From Paenibacillus_E qinlingensis_A (GTDB taxonomy: Bacteria; Bacillota; Bacilli; Paenibacillales; NBRC-103111), in contig NZ_JAVDSB010000010.1 in NCBI RefSeq assembly GCF_031455095.1, forward strand, positions 124,001 to 188,000: 64,000 nt of DNA. Direction: 5' to 3'. Shown here piece by piece: positions 18,379-27,225 of the stretch (within the stretch, counting starts at the first letter, position 1; every line of letters begins with the position of its first letter). A model generated the notes under the pieces. The model was not told where the DNA came from. It worked only from the letters and a program-made list of their open reading frames with translations, and searched no databases. The position numbers and the translations under genes are program-made.

Positions 18379-19890
18379 TTAGGAATCCCCCTCAGTCAGC
18401 ATCTGATGCCTTACTTCTTCCTCTGTCATTGACCATACAGTCTGCCTAAAAGGCAACGGATTGCTGCTGATTGTTGGACGGATTCCGCTTGCTGTTGTTA
18501 GCTGACGCGCGACTAACGACTGACATGCAACGTAAGAATAAAGTTGATTCTCCATTTTCACTGAAACGCTGTCCCAGGGATCTGAAAATAAGTACATACC
18601 TTCGTAATGCTCAGGAACATGCGAATCATCGACAAAAAGATTGGTGATCTCTATATGCCGTGGCATATAACACACATATCCAAAATCATGATTGCCTCTA
18701 TTTCTCATCAGAAATAGCTCCGGTAGGACGATGTCTCCATTGGAAGGAATCCACTTGCAGTTTCGAATATGGACGTCACCGTCCCATGTACTTCCGTAAT
18801 CCTGACGAAATTCAATCAGAGCATTGGCGTAGCTCGTGACATTTTCCAGCGTAAGATGTCCTCGACCAATGGCTTTAACTCCCTGCCATCCGATTGTGCT
18901 ATTCTTAATTGAATATTCGCCGGATACCCCCATATGTGCATCCAGTCTGGAGAATGTGCAGCCATCAACGTGAATGTTTTTGCAAAAATTCGTAGCGACT
19001 ACACCCCAGCGTGTTCGTTCATGAATGTGATTCATGGTGCAATTAATGAGCGTTAGATCCACAACATGATTCGCATGCAAATCGTAAGAGCCCATTTTAA
19101 CGGGCGCACCTGCCGCACCGACTGTTGTATAAATTTTGTGTCCACTTAAAAAGCAGTTCTGTATAGTTATATAAGCACAACGCATGGCACTTAGAAAACC
19201 TCGATACGGAGATCCATGCCCTATTTCGCCTGACAAGTAATGCGTAACACCGTCAACAACAGTGTTAGAACGCGTAATGTCAATGCCACGAGCATAGTAG
19301 TCATATTTTGACTCCCCACGATTAGCCAGTGTGGTAAAGATCCCTCCGCGAAGATAAAGAACTGTACGATCAATCAGCGATGCTTCAACTGCTGTGATCT
19401 GCTCATAGTTCCAATCAATAGGTGTGAGAATCGCTCCATCCTTTTGCACTATAAAACAATCCGTCTGATCTGTCCCCGCGTTCTGATTCAAACCATGGCG
19501 AATAAATCGTTTCACCTTGCTATTGGTCACCATGACATAGCAATCTTCTTCGAGTGAGATGTCCAGCTGCTTCTGATCCCGTACTAAGGATAGAATCTCC
19601 AACTCATAAGGGCGCTGTGCGGATTGCACAAGAAAGCAAGGGAGTTTATGATTCTCAACCTTCGTATCATCGATCGTAAAACAGGTTGTACTCCAGTTTA
19701 CTTCTGTTTCAATGACTGCCGTCAGTGCCCGATTCCCAATATAATAGATGGCATTGGGCTTCGTTCGCACCGGCAGCCGATGCTGATTGGCATACGCATG
19801 TGCGGCACAGATGGCTTCCATATCATCGTACAGACCATCACCAACGGCGCCAAAATCTTCGTAATTGACTGTATCTTTCCTTACGTTCAT
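18379..19890 (-). CDS. Cytosolic right-handed beta-helix protein (pectate lyase 3-like)
   Basis: A 503-residue protein with an N-terminal Pectate_lyase_3/GH28-like signature (DFGAVGDGLYDDMEAICAA) followed by beta-helix coils rich in N-x-T/I/V steps (TIQNCFLSGHKIYTT, LTLINCTMNHIHE, IHVDGCTFSRLDA). There is no signal peptide, so it should act in the cytosol, unlike most beta-helix lyases. Its place between the PL8 lyase and the transporter genes suggests it acts on imported oligosaccharides, as lyase, hydrolase or epimerase; none of these can be chosen from the sequence. I use ATG 19890; a GTG one codon upstream shares the AGGAAGG site. Confidence 0.75.
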   Translation of the reverse strand: MNVRKDTVNYEDFGAVGDGLYDDMEAICAAHAYANQHRLPVRTKPNAIYYIGNRALTAVIETEVNWSTTCFTIDDTKVENHKLPCFLVQSAQRPYELEILSLVRDQKQLDISLEEDCYVMVTNSKVKRFIRHGLNQNAGTDQTDCFIVQKDGAILTPIDWNYEQITAVEASLIDRTVLYLRGGIFTTLANRGESKYDYYARGIDITRSNTVVDGVTHYLSGEIGHGSPYRGFLSAMRCAYITIQNCFLSGHKIYTTVGAAGAPVKMGSYDLHANHVVDLTLINCTMNHIHERTRWGVVATNFCKNIHVDGCTFSRLDAHMGVSGEYSIKNSTIGWQGVKAIGRGHLTLENVTSYANALIEFRQDYGSTWDGDVHIRNCKWIPSNGDIVLPELFLMRNRGNHDFGYVCYMPRHIEITNLFVDDSHVPEHYEGMYLFSDPWDSVSVKMENQLYSYVACQSLVARQLTTASGIRPTISSNPLPFRQTVWSMTEEEVRHQMLTEGDS

Positions 19891-20000
19891 CACTACCTTC
19901 CTCTCTGCTGAAAATATTACCTATATTCATCATAGAGGATTTTAGCTATCTGATGTAGAGCACGTTCTTGACATGATCTGTTCGATTCTTTACCTCATCT

Positions 20001-22904
20001 TCATGGGAGAATCAACTTCAACTCATCAATCTGACCGTTAAACCAGGATTCGGTTCCCGCACGTCCGCGTCCGATATACAGATCCTCGTTGTTCGTAAAG
20101 GTTGACTCTGTGTTAGACACGACGCCTCTGTTGGTTCCATCAAGCTGAAAATCAATAGCACTTCCGTTATGTGTAATCACTAGATGATACCACGTATTGT
20201 TACTCCAACTAATCGCATTGCTCTCCCTCCATGTCCCATTCCAGTACAGTCCGATCTTCCCTGCATTCGATATACGGACGGAGTAGGGCAGCGTAGCTCC
20301 CTGCTTTTCAATAATCTTCTGCGTTGTCGTCCCCGCTCCAGTTGAGAAGCGAATCCACGTGTCCAGTTTAAACTTATTCGTAAAATCCAACTCTGCTGCA
20401 TCCGGTACGGATACGTAGCTGCTCGTGCCATTTAAAGAGAGCGCGCCACCTGCAAATCCACCGCTCGTAAATGAGGCATTATAGAGGGTTCCCGTATGCC
20501 CGTTGCCAGTACTGTCGGCAGCCGTCGAGCCGCTATTTTCATCGAACTTCCAGTACGCCCGATTCGCCAGCTTGATTCGCGCTTCAAAACCCTTCCCGTT
20601 CGCACCGGTTACATTCACACGCAATTTGATGCTTGGACTCAGCTGATCGACCACAATACCGCTGTCTTTCTCAAGTACAAGACTGCCGTTGCGATACAAT
20701 TCCACTTCGATTTCACCGTTCAGCACTTGGGTAGGATCAGATATGGCGATAACAGCCTCGGTAGGTGTTTCCTTTACCATGACCGACGACTTCTTATTGC
20801 TCGTTAAATAGGGTTCGCCGTTTACAGCCACCGTCTCCACGGCATGCTCCCAGAAGTTCGCGCCGACAATGCCAATATTCTTTTCTCGTACAGCCTGTAC
20901 GTTTGCATTATTAGATAACACCTGGATATCCGGATTGGATGCATAAGCACTAACCTGTGAACTCGTATAGCCAGGGAGAAGGACATATTGATAGCTTGCG
21001 TTCGAAGGGACTGTGCCGTGATCCAGCCACATGGTCAAATAGTTTTCCGTAATCGGCGTCGTCGAGCCTGTCTGACTTATGTCGCTGTAAGCCCCAGTTC
21101 TGGCTTCCCTCATGGTTCTTAACGTAGGCGAAGTCGGAAAATAGTACCCGATATCCGCACCGCTGCCTGTTCCAGCCAGATGCATCCAGCTCGTATTAGT
21201 ATGTACTTGATAGCCTTGTGTTAATGAAGTAGATTGATTACTGCCATTAATCATAAATGCGTTGTTTCCACTGTCATTTAGCTTGCGATTTTCGACTATC
21301 GTCTCCACAACCGGACTATCGGAGGAGGAAATTCCTGCCCCTAGCGCCACAATTTCATTATCCAGCATGAACCAGGATTTCTTCGCTTCCAGCGTCTTAT
21401 CCTGCGTTTTAATGCTCATCCCGCTGACACCATAGGTATCTCCCACTGCTACGCCGCCGACCCAACCTTTGGTGTTATACTGCTTGGCCGCTTGCGTTGT
21501 GTTCCTTTCTACCGTAGTACCGGGAAGCCTATATGCATCAACAGTCGGCCAATAATCAGCATACTGGCTCCAATCGCCGTTATAGAGATAAGTCATCCCT
21601 TCCGCAGTATGCCATCCGTGTAAATTTTCGTTATTCGTCTTCTCATAATTCATGACACGACTTGAATACATGCTTAATCCGAAGCCAAATCCCGGCCGAA
21701 GATGAACAGCCTTATCCATCCCCGGATACTGTTTATTTAAATACAGGTCACCTCGTGGACTTGCATTTTGCAGGATTTCTCGTGCCAACTTAATCATTTC
21801 AATGGAAGAAGCCAAATAATAATCGGATGACGTGTTCGTATCCATAACCGACTTGACGATACTTCGAATCTCATTGCGCTCTACAGTCGGGGCAAATTGC
21901 GAGATGCGAATAAGGGCACTAATAGTATTTCTGCCCGAGGCATTGACAGCGCGTGAAATCTCCCTGCCACGAACCATATCCATCATTTTTCCGTTATATA
22001 GCAGCGGTTCAAATGCAGAGAATACCCACTCATACATACGGCTTAGATTGGGGTCGATGACAGCCCAAGTACTGCCATTCAGCAGCTGAACAAGATCACC
22101 AATGCTCATCATGAGTGCAACACCATAGCCACCGTTATATGGCTGAGCCGTGTGTTGAATGAAGGATCCGTCTATATAAAACCCGTCCCCATCCGTTACA
22201 TAAAGAAATAATGGGGACAACGCATTTCGGGCACCTACGAGCTTGGCACTGTCCTTAACAAGGATGCCTCGAAGGGCAACAATACGTGCCTTCCAAGCTA
22301 AATTCGCGCCTGTTGCCACCGCCGGCGTAGTCGCATTGTGCAGCTGCCCCGCCACAGGTGAGTAGTACTCGACTACGTTCATCCAGTTTGTAATTTGCAC
22401 AGATGTAAGCTCATCATAAATCAGCGTTACGATATTCAAGAGGTGATTAGGTGCACCGATCTCCCAATCCCACCAGTTTCCGTACCCGCCCGACGTATTG
22501 TATCTATTGGTATACATCCAATCGAGCGCTGTTTTAATGGCGCTAAGTAATTGCGCATTACCTTCCAGCGTAGAGCCTTCCGTTCGGTAGGCAAGAGCCA
22601 TTTGATAAATCAATCCGTACCCTTGAACAATAGCGGCGGAATTTGTAGCGCTGTTCCAAGGATCGCTACTGCCCATCGAGGGACTCATTGTGTTCCAAGC
22701 GCTTTGCGCACTCGTCGTAATCCGCTGAATCGCCGCATTGATAGCGCTGTCATTTTGATCGTAAGTACTCCCCCCTGTAAGCATGAATGTCCATTTACTT
22801 CGTAAATCATCATACGCATCACTTGCGTTCGCCTCTTCTCCCTTCCAACCTAATCCTGAGATCAGCAATGCGACAACCAAAATCATTCGCAACCATCGTT
22901 CCAT
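20001..22904 (-). CDS. Secreted PL8 polysaccharide lyase with C-terminal LamG domain
   Basis: Secreted lyase of 967 residues. Signal peptide about 1-27; alpha/alpha-toroid catalytic part with the PL8 signature NWWDWEIGAP (143-152). The residues N201, H251, Y260, R314 and R318 reproduce exactly the spacing of the pneumococcal hyaluronate lyase set (N349, H399, Y408, R462, R466). Beta-sandwich domains follow, and a LamG/concanavalin-like domain occupies about 775-967, probably carbohydrate binding. PL8 covers hyaluronate, chondroitin AC and xanthan lyases; these cannot be separated here. It is the first gene of the operon ending in GH88, which consumes the unsaturated products. AAGGAG lies 9 nt before the start. 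Confidence 0.92.
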   Translation of the reverse strand: MERWLRMILVVALLISGLGWKGEEANASDAYDDLRSKWTFMLTGGSTYDQNDSAINAAIQRITTSAQSAWNTMSPSMGSSDPWNSATNSAAIVQGYGLIYQMALAYRTEGSTLEGNAQLLSAIKTALDWMYTNRYNTSGGYGNWWDWEIGAPNHLLNIVTLIYDELTSVQITNWMNVVEYYSPVAGQLHNATTPAVATGANLAWKARIVALRGILVKDSAKLVGARNALSPLFLYVTDGDGFYIDGSFIQHTAQPYNGGYGVALMMSIGDLVQLLNGSTWAVIDPNLSRMYEWVFSAFEPLLYNGKMMDMVRGREISRAVNASGRNTISALIRISQFAPTVERNEIRSIVKSVMDTNTSSDYYLASSIEMIKLAREILQNASPRGDLYLNKQYPGMDKAVHLRPGFGFGLSMYSSRVMNYEKTNNENLHGWHTAEGMTYLYNGDWSQYADYWPTVDAYRLPGTTVERNTTQAAKQYNTKGWVGGVAVGDTYGVSGMSIKTQDKTLEAKKSWFMLDNEIVALGAGISSSDSPVVETIVENRKLNDSGNNAFMINGSNQSTSLTQGYQVHTNTSWMHLAGTGSGADIGYYFPTSPTLRTMREARTGAYSDISQTGSTTPITENYLTMWLDHGTVPSNASYQYVLLPGYTSSQVSAYASNPDIQVLSNNANVQAVREKNIGIVGANFWEHAVETVAVNGEPYLTSNKKSSVMVKETPTEAVIAISDPTQVLNGEIEVELYRNGSLVLEKDSGIVVDQLSPSIKLRVNVTGANGKGFEARIKLANRAYWKFDENSGSTAADSTGNGHTGTLYNASFTSGGFAGGALSLNGTSSYVSVPDAAELDFTNKFKLDTWIRFSTGAGTTTQKIIEKQGATLPYSVRISNAGKIGLYWNGTWRESNAISWSNNTWYHLVITHNGSAIDFQLDGTNRGVVSNTESTFTNNEDLYIGRGRAGTESWFNGQIDELKLILP

Positions 22905-22949
22905 TACAGCACACTCCTTCTCGACTGTTTGATCGCCTTGAAGCTGTCA

Positions 22950-23013
22950 GCTGACCAGTCAACTGGGCAACTCCAACTTCACTTAGCATAGGTAAGATAG
23001 ATTGGAACTTCAA
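22950..23013 (-). promoter_or_regulatory. Promoter and operator-like dyad of the PL8 operon
   Basis: On the minus strand TTGAAG (23008-23013), a 17-nt spacer and TATGCT (22985-22990) form a sigma-A-like promoter about 80 bp before the PL8 start. Between it and the gene lies the dyad GCTGAC-CA-GTCAAC (22950-22963, one mismatch), a candidate operator. The remainder of the 530-bp gap to the esterase gene shows a small tandem repeat (23081-23115) and a TATAAT box at 23391-23396 in front of the esterase. Confidence 0.45.
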
Positions 23014-23080
23014 CACGCGGATTTTGACATTTTCTAATCGCCTGTTGACTCTTTAGGATTCTTACCACCGGCAAAAACAT

Positions 23081-23115
23081 CTAAAACTAATCTAGAACTA
23101 AATCTAGAACTAAAT
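23081..23115. repeat. Short tandem repeat CTAGAACTAAAT
   Basis: Two perfect copies of the 12-mer (92-103 and 104-115 of this kilobase) preceded by a degenerate copy, CTAAAACTAAT. It lies in the divergent PL8/esterase gap. No function is evident. Confidence 0.6.
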
Positions 23116-23434
23116 TTCCCTGTCCAACACATCATTATTTCCATTTAACAATACTCTACTGTAAAAATAATTGAGCACATTCATTTGATCATGTTGCTCT
23201 TATTTATCCCAATCATCCAGGTTGCTTATTATTATGTAGGGACTTCACTATACTGAAGTAGGCTGAATGCCTTCAAATGTTGTTGATCTATCCATAATTA
23301 TCGGATCTTGGCGTATTCGGCCACTCCGTCCGACGAAGTTACTTCGGTGATGAAAAGGAAGCCAGGGATGTCCTTTAAGAGATTTTTTTGTATAATATAG
23401 GAAGCTGATCAATCAGAGGGGAGTCTTGCCTACC

Positions 23435-24427
23435 ATGAAAACGATTGCAATATCCGAGAGATATTTCCTTGGAGCGATTTCTTTGGAAGAAAATCTCGAG
23501 GGGATTAAGCCTTGGCGCCTTCCTTTCGATCGATATGAATTATTCCCTCCCAATGGAATCGGAGGCAAAGCCGAGAATCCTGCAGGTGTAAGACTCGCTT
23601 TCGAAACCGATACGGAAAATCTAACTGTCAGTGTGGTTACATCTGAGGATGACAACCGTAAATTTGATTGTGTCCTGAACGGAGAGTTGTGGAAATCCGT
23701 TACCCTCGGGGCCGGTGAGTCGGAGGTTGTCATTGAAGGAATGCCGACGGGAAACAAGGAATTGGAGATTTATCTCACGCAAAGCCACCCGGTGACAGTG
23801 AAGTCGGTTCTTATCGACAATGAAGCTTCCATCGGTGTCCTGTCTCGACGGCGGTTCAAGTGGATCACTTACGGCAGCTCTATCACGCAATGCTCGGCTG
23901 CGGAAAGTCCGGCTCTGACGTGGCCTGCGATTGTGGCTCGGACACGGGGGTGGGACTTGACGTGTCTCGGGTTTGGCGGCCAATGCCATCTCGAGCCTAT
24001 GGTTGCGAGGATGATCCGGGATCGGGAGGCCGATTTCATATCATTGTGTCTCGGTATTAACGTATATGGTCAGAGCAGCTTGGGATTACGTACGTTTCAG
24101 TCTGCGGTAATCGGCTTCATCTCCATCGTAAGAGAGAAACATCCTGGTATTCCGATTGCCGTCATTTCACCAATCTTTTCTCCCTCCCGCGAAACGACGG
24201 ACAATATCGTCGGTTTGAGCTTGACCAAGATGAGGGAGGAAATTCGCTTAGCTATAGAACAACTACGCGCATATGGCGATTCCAAATTGACTTATGTTGA
24301 CGGACTTGATCTATTCGACCAGTCTCTTGTCGAGTATCTGCCGGACCAGCTTCATCCTGACGCGGAAGGGTATAAACTGATGGCAGCAAACGTGCTTAAG
24401 AAGTTTAGCTCAATTGAGTCAAATTAA
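23435..24427 (+). CDS. SGNH/GDSL-type carbohydrate esterase
   Basis: Esterase-like protein of 330 residues. An N-terminal beta-sandwich (about 1-135) precedes an SGNH hydrolase domain: block I GSSIT with nucleophile S149, block II GFGG, block III GIN with N209, and block V D304-Q-L-H307. The two-part build resembles CE2/CE3-like deacetylases that work on sugars. No signal peptide is visible, so cytosolic action is expected. I start at ATG 23435, 11 nt after GGGGAG; TTG 23426 is too close to that site. Divergent from the PL8 lyase, it may remove acyl groups from imported oligosaccharides (inference). Confidence 0.75.
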   Translation: MKTIAISERYFLGAISLEENLEGIKPWRLPFDRYELFPPNGIGGKAENPAGVRLAFETDTENLTVSVVTSEDDNRKFDCVLNGELWKSVTLGAGESEVVIEGMPTGNKELEIYLTQSHPVTVKSVLIDNEASIGVLSRRRFKWITYGSSITQCSAAESPALTWPAIVARTRGWDLTCLGFGGQCHLEPMVARMIRDREADFISLCLGINVYGQSSLGLRTFQSAVIGFISIVREKHPGIPIAVISPIFSPSRETTDNIVGLSLTKMREEIRLAIEQLRAYGDSKLTYVDGLDLFDQSLVEYLPDQLHPDAEGYKLMAANVLKKFSSIESN

Positions 24428-24473
24428 ATATCGTCTCTCCCGCTATAAGTCCCAAATACATATGATTGTAACC

Positions 24474-24520
24474 AACAAGTGCGTACAACAGCAATAATGC
24501 TGTTGTACGCACTTGTTTTT
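24474..24520 (+). terminator. Strong rho-independent terminator
   Basis: Perfect 20-bp stem (AACAAGTGCGTACAACAGCA and its complement) with an ATAA loop, ending in TTTTT. It ends the esterase transcript and separates it from the convergent AraC-type gene. Confidence 0.92.
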
Positions 24521-24579
24521 GCACGCTCATCTCTGACTGTAAAAGCAGGCGGGGTACTATATCGTTGGATTGCCGTATT

Positions 24580-26916
24580 TTACTTCGGCTTGGATAGCTG
24601 ACGGTACTGTTGAGGCGTCATCCCTTCGATACTTTTGAATTTACGGATAAAATTCGTCTCGTCCGTGTAGCCGCACTGCTCAATAATCCCTTTATAGGTC
24701 AGATCAGTGGACTTTAGCAGCTGCTTGGCTTTCTCCATACGGATATTATCGATATATTTCATGAGCGGATAGCCGGTCTGGTCTTTAAAATACCTAGTTA
24801 AATAGGAGGCGGACACCCCGAAGGTTCCTGCAATCATCTCCAAGCTTAGCGTATTATTATAGCAGTTGGCCTGCACGTAGCTGATGATCTTTTCCCTAAG
24901 TCCAAAATTTTTGCTTTCCTTCTGGTTTTCGATATGGATGCACACATTTTTACAAAACAGTGTCATACGCTCTCTCAGACCTTCGATAGTCTCGAACTTG
25001 TACCGGTACAGCTCCACCATCTGCGTGGCGACGGTTGATCCAGTGGAGATGTTCATGGCGTCCAACGTTTTGACAATGGTGCTGATGATGCCAAAGCAAA
25101 TACTTTGAACCGCCTCCGGAGAGATCGGCTGCTCAATAATCGCATTCATAATTTCGCTGATGATCGGTTCGATGTCTTCGCCTCTGCCCTGCTTAATGGC
25201 GAACATCAGATTAGACTCCAGATGAAGTGGATAATTGTACTTATTGTTCTCCACTAGCGCATTAATTTTGTGGTAGAAAATCACTTGGTTGGTCCCTTTG
25301 ACAAACCGGTATTCGGCCGCTCTGCTCGCTTCCAGGAAAGATTTATACACCATAAGCAACTCGTTGTACACGCCCCCGACTCCAACCGTTAGTGTTACTT
25401 CGAACGTGTCCTTGAAATGCTCCTTCGTCTTAGCAGCCAGCTGGTTCACGGTTGATTCCAAATCGCGGTTATAATCAATGCCTAAGATCAAGGCAACGCC
25501 ATTGTTCTCCAACAGGTTGATGCCGAAGCCAACGCCGTATTCTGTCGACATTTCTTCAAGGATGTCCACAACACCGAACTTCAGCATCTCTTGTAGCGAT
25601 TTGGCCGTACCCGACATAAATTCGTTGAAATCGTCAATTAGAAACTGAAGCACCGTGAATCGGTATTGCTCCAGCTTAATATCAGCGAAAGCTAAGTATT
25701 GGTTTAACTGCTCCAGAGTATCGTATTTTCCCTTAAGAAGATTGAGAAGTAAATGCTCCTTCAGCATGTAATTTTTATCCTTCAAGTTATTAAGCAAGTG
25801 CGTATTCTCCGCTGCTACCTGATCAAATGCCTTGGACACGTAAGCCAGCTCGTCGCCAAATTCAGGAAAACTTTTACTCGGCATTTGCAGCTGAAGGCTA
25901 CTGACAAGCCGCTTAATTGGCTTGTAGTTGATGAATGCGAGCAAATAACCCACGGCCACGCCGAACAGCAAGACAAACAGTACCATAACTGCGAATACAT
26001 ACAAGCTTTTGTTGGCCGGCTGCATAAACAACGTTGTGGGCACGGCAGACACATAGGACAAGCGATTAACCTGCGACGGAACGGTAATGATGGAGTACTT
26101 CCCTTGGCTTGTTTTTAGGGTGCTGATCTGCTGCTTGCTCGGATTGTCTCCCATTTGCTTTATAATGCCAGCCTGCTCCTGGTCCGTCACTCCGCTTGAA
26201 GCCGCAATAATCGGCACATAATTCTCGTCCAGCACCGATACTAGGCCTCGACGGCCTTTCATCGCATTCTCGAAAATGTTATTGATGGATTTCTCATCAA
26301 TGATAAACATAACAAACCCATATGGGGTTTGGGAATTGGACGGTATCGGATAAAGATGCAGCAGCGCTTTAGATTTTTGGGAAGAGCGCAGAGTTACGTT
26401 CTGCACAGGCTTCATCTGAGGTACTTTTAAAGAAGTAATTGTGGACAAGAAATCGGCTTTTGATAACGACTCGAAACGATACTCTTCTGAGAAGAAGTCA
26501 TCAATATTGTAAATGCCGCTCGCCGCAAATATCCGGTCGCTATGCTTATCCTTATAGTATAGGGCCAAATCACGAATCAGCATGGACGACGAGTAGCGCT
26601 GCAGCTCGTTGACTACCTGTAGGGCCTCATATCCCGTTGTTTGCAGCAAAGATGATGCCAAGTGCGAATTGGATGTAATTTGGACGGAAACGCGCTCCAT
26701 TTCCTGGAATCTGGCATCGATCACATCGCGGATTTGCAGCATGGAGGATATGTTAGAGGCTTCAATCTGCTTCTGTAACGACGCAAAAATGCTGACATAA
26801 ACAATCGCAGATACGATGAATAGCAGCATGACTGTTAATATGACGTAAGAAATGAAGTACTTAGTAAACCTTACGGGGAGCTTGGAGCCAACCATCATAT
26901 TCTTCCATACCTTCAA
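24580..26916 (-). CDS. Membrane-bound AraC-family regulator
   Basis: One-component regulator of 778 residues. Two membrane segments (about 18-42 and 298-322) flank an extracytoplasmic sensor region; the cytosolic part ends in an AraC/XylS domain (about 680-775; GTFGVSASYLTRYFKDQTGYPL, CGYTDETNFIRKFKSIEGMTPQQYR). Such proteins sense extracellular sugar or binding-protein state and control adjacent transport genes. The start is TTG 26916, with GGAGGGGGAG about 6 nt upstream. It is divergent from the sulfatase/transporter cluster, which it probably controls, while the lyase operon has its own YesM/YesN pair. Confidence 0.85.
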   Translation of the reverse strand: MKVWKNMMVGSKLPVRFTKYFISYVILTVMLLFIVSAIVYVSIFASLQKQIEASNISSMLQIRDVIDARFQEMERVSVQITSNSHLASSLLQTTGYEALQVVNELQRYSSSMLIRDLALYYKDKHSDRIFAASGIYNIDDFFSEEYRFESLSKADFLSTITSLKVPQMKPVQNVTLRSSQKSKALLHLYPIPSNSQTPYGFVMFIIDEKSINNIFENAMKGRRGLVSVLDENYVPIIAASSGVTDQEQAGIIKQMGDNPSKQQISTLKTSQGKYSIITVPSQVNRLSYVSAVPTTLFMQPANKSLYVFAVMVLFVLLFGVAVGYLLAFINYKPIKRLVSSLQLQMPSKSFPEFGDELAYVSKAFDQVAAENTHLLNNLKDKNYMLKEHLLLNLLKGKYDTLEQLNQYLAFADIKLEQYRFTVLQFLIDDFNEFMSGTAKSLQEMLKFGVVDILEEMSTEYGVGFGINLLENNGVALILGIDYNRDLESTVNQLAAKTKEHFKDTFEVTLTVGVGGVYNELLMVYKSFLEASRAAEYRFVKGTNQVIFYHKINALVENNKYNYPLHLESNLMFAIKQGRGEDIEPIISEIMNAIIEQPISPEAVQSICFGIISTIVKTLDAMNISTGSTVATQMVELYRYKFETIEGLRERMTLFCKNVCIHIENQKESKNFGLREKIISYVQANCYNNTLSLEMIAGTFGVSASYLTRYFKDQTGYPLMKYIDNIRMEKAKQLLKSTDLTYKGIIEQCGYTDETNFIRKFKSIEGMTPQQYRQLSKPK

Positions 26917-27084
26917 AATGAGCTCCCCCTCCGAAGTGTAATCCTGTTAACTGCCAGTATTCAGTATAGCAGAATGGCGGCTTGTGGGAAGATTTATCTT
27001 GTCCAATGTAAAAAAAAGCAGGGTCAGAAATTATTAGTAACCCACCTCCCCGCGCCGGTTGTAAATTATATACTAGTGCGAAAA

Positions 27085-27139
27085 AGCTGCCGATTGTTGA
27101 ATTTACCACTCCCGGCTAGTATAAAGTTGCGAGGCAGCT
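27085..27139 (+). promoter_or_regulatory. Promoter of the sulfatase cluster flanked by an inverted repeat
   Basis: TTGAAT (27097-27102), a 17-nt spacer and TATAAA (27120-27125) make a good sigma-A-type promoter. It is flanked by the 7-bp inverted repeat AGCTGCC (27085-27091) and GGCAGCT (27133-27139), which could be regulator half-sites. Confidence 0.5.
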
Positions 27140-27225
27140 AAAATAACCCCAAAGTGTTGCCATGACCTTAATACCTGCTCAGGTACTTTGCGGGGACCTC
27201 GGAACTTAAAGGAGGGTTATCACCT

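Noticed and set aside
20001..22904. Assigning the PL8 protein specifically as xanthan lyase or hyaluronidase
   Set aside because: The catalytic residues are shared by all PL8 activities and the neighbouring genes (GH88, sulfatase, esterase) point both ways.
23436..23449. cre-like sequence at the esterase start codon
   Set aside because: One mismatch at a conserved position, and the bases are explained by the coding sequence MKTIA.
27140..27225. T-box or riboswitch leader before the sulfatase gene
   Set aside because: No specifier stem, T-box sequence or terminator/antiterminator pair could be found.
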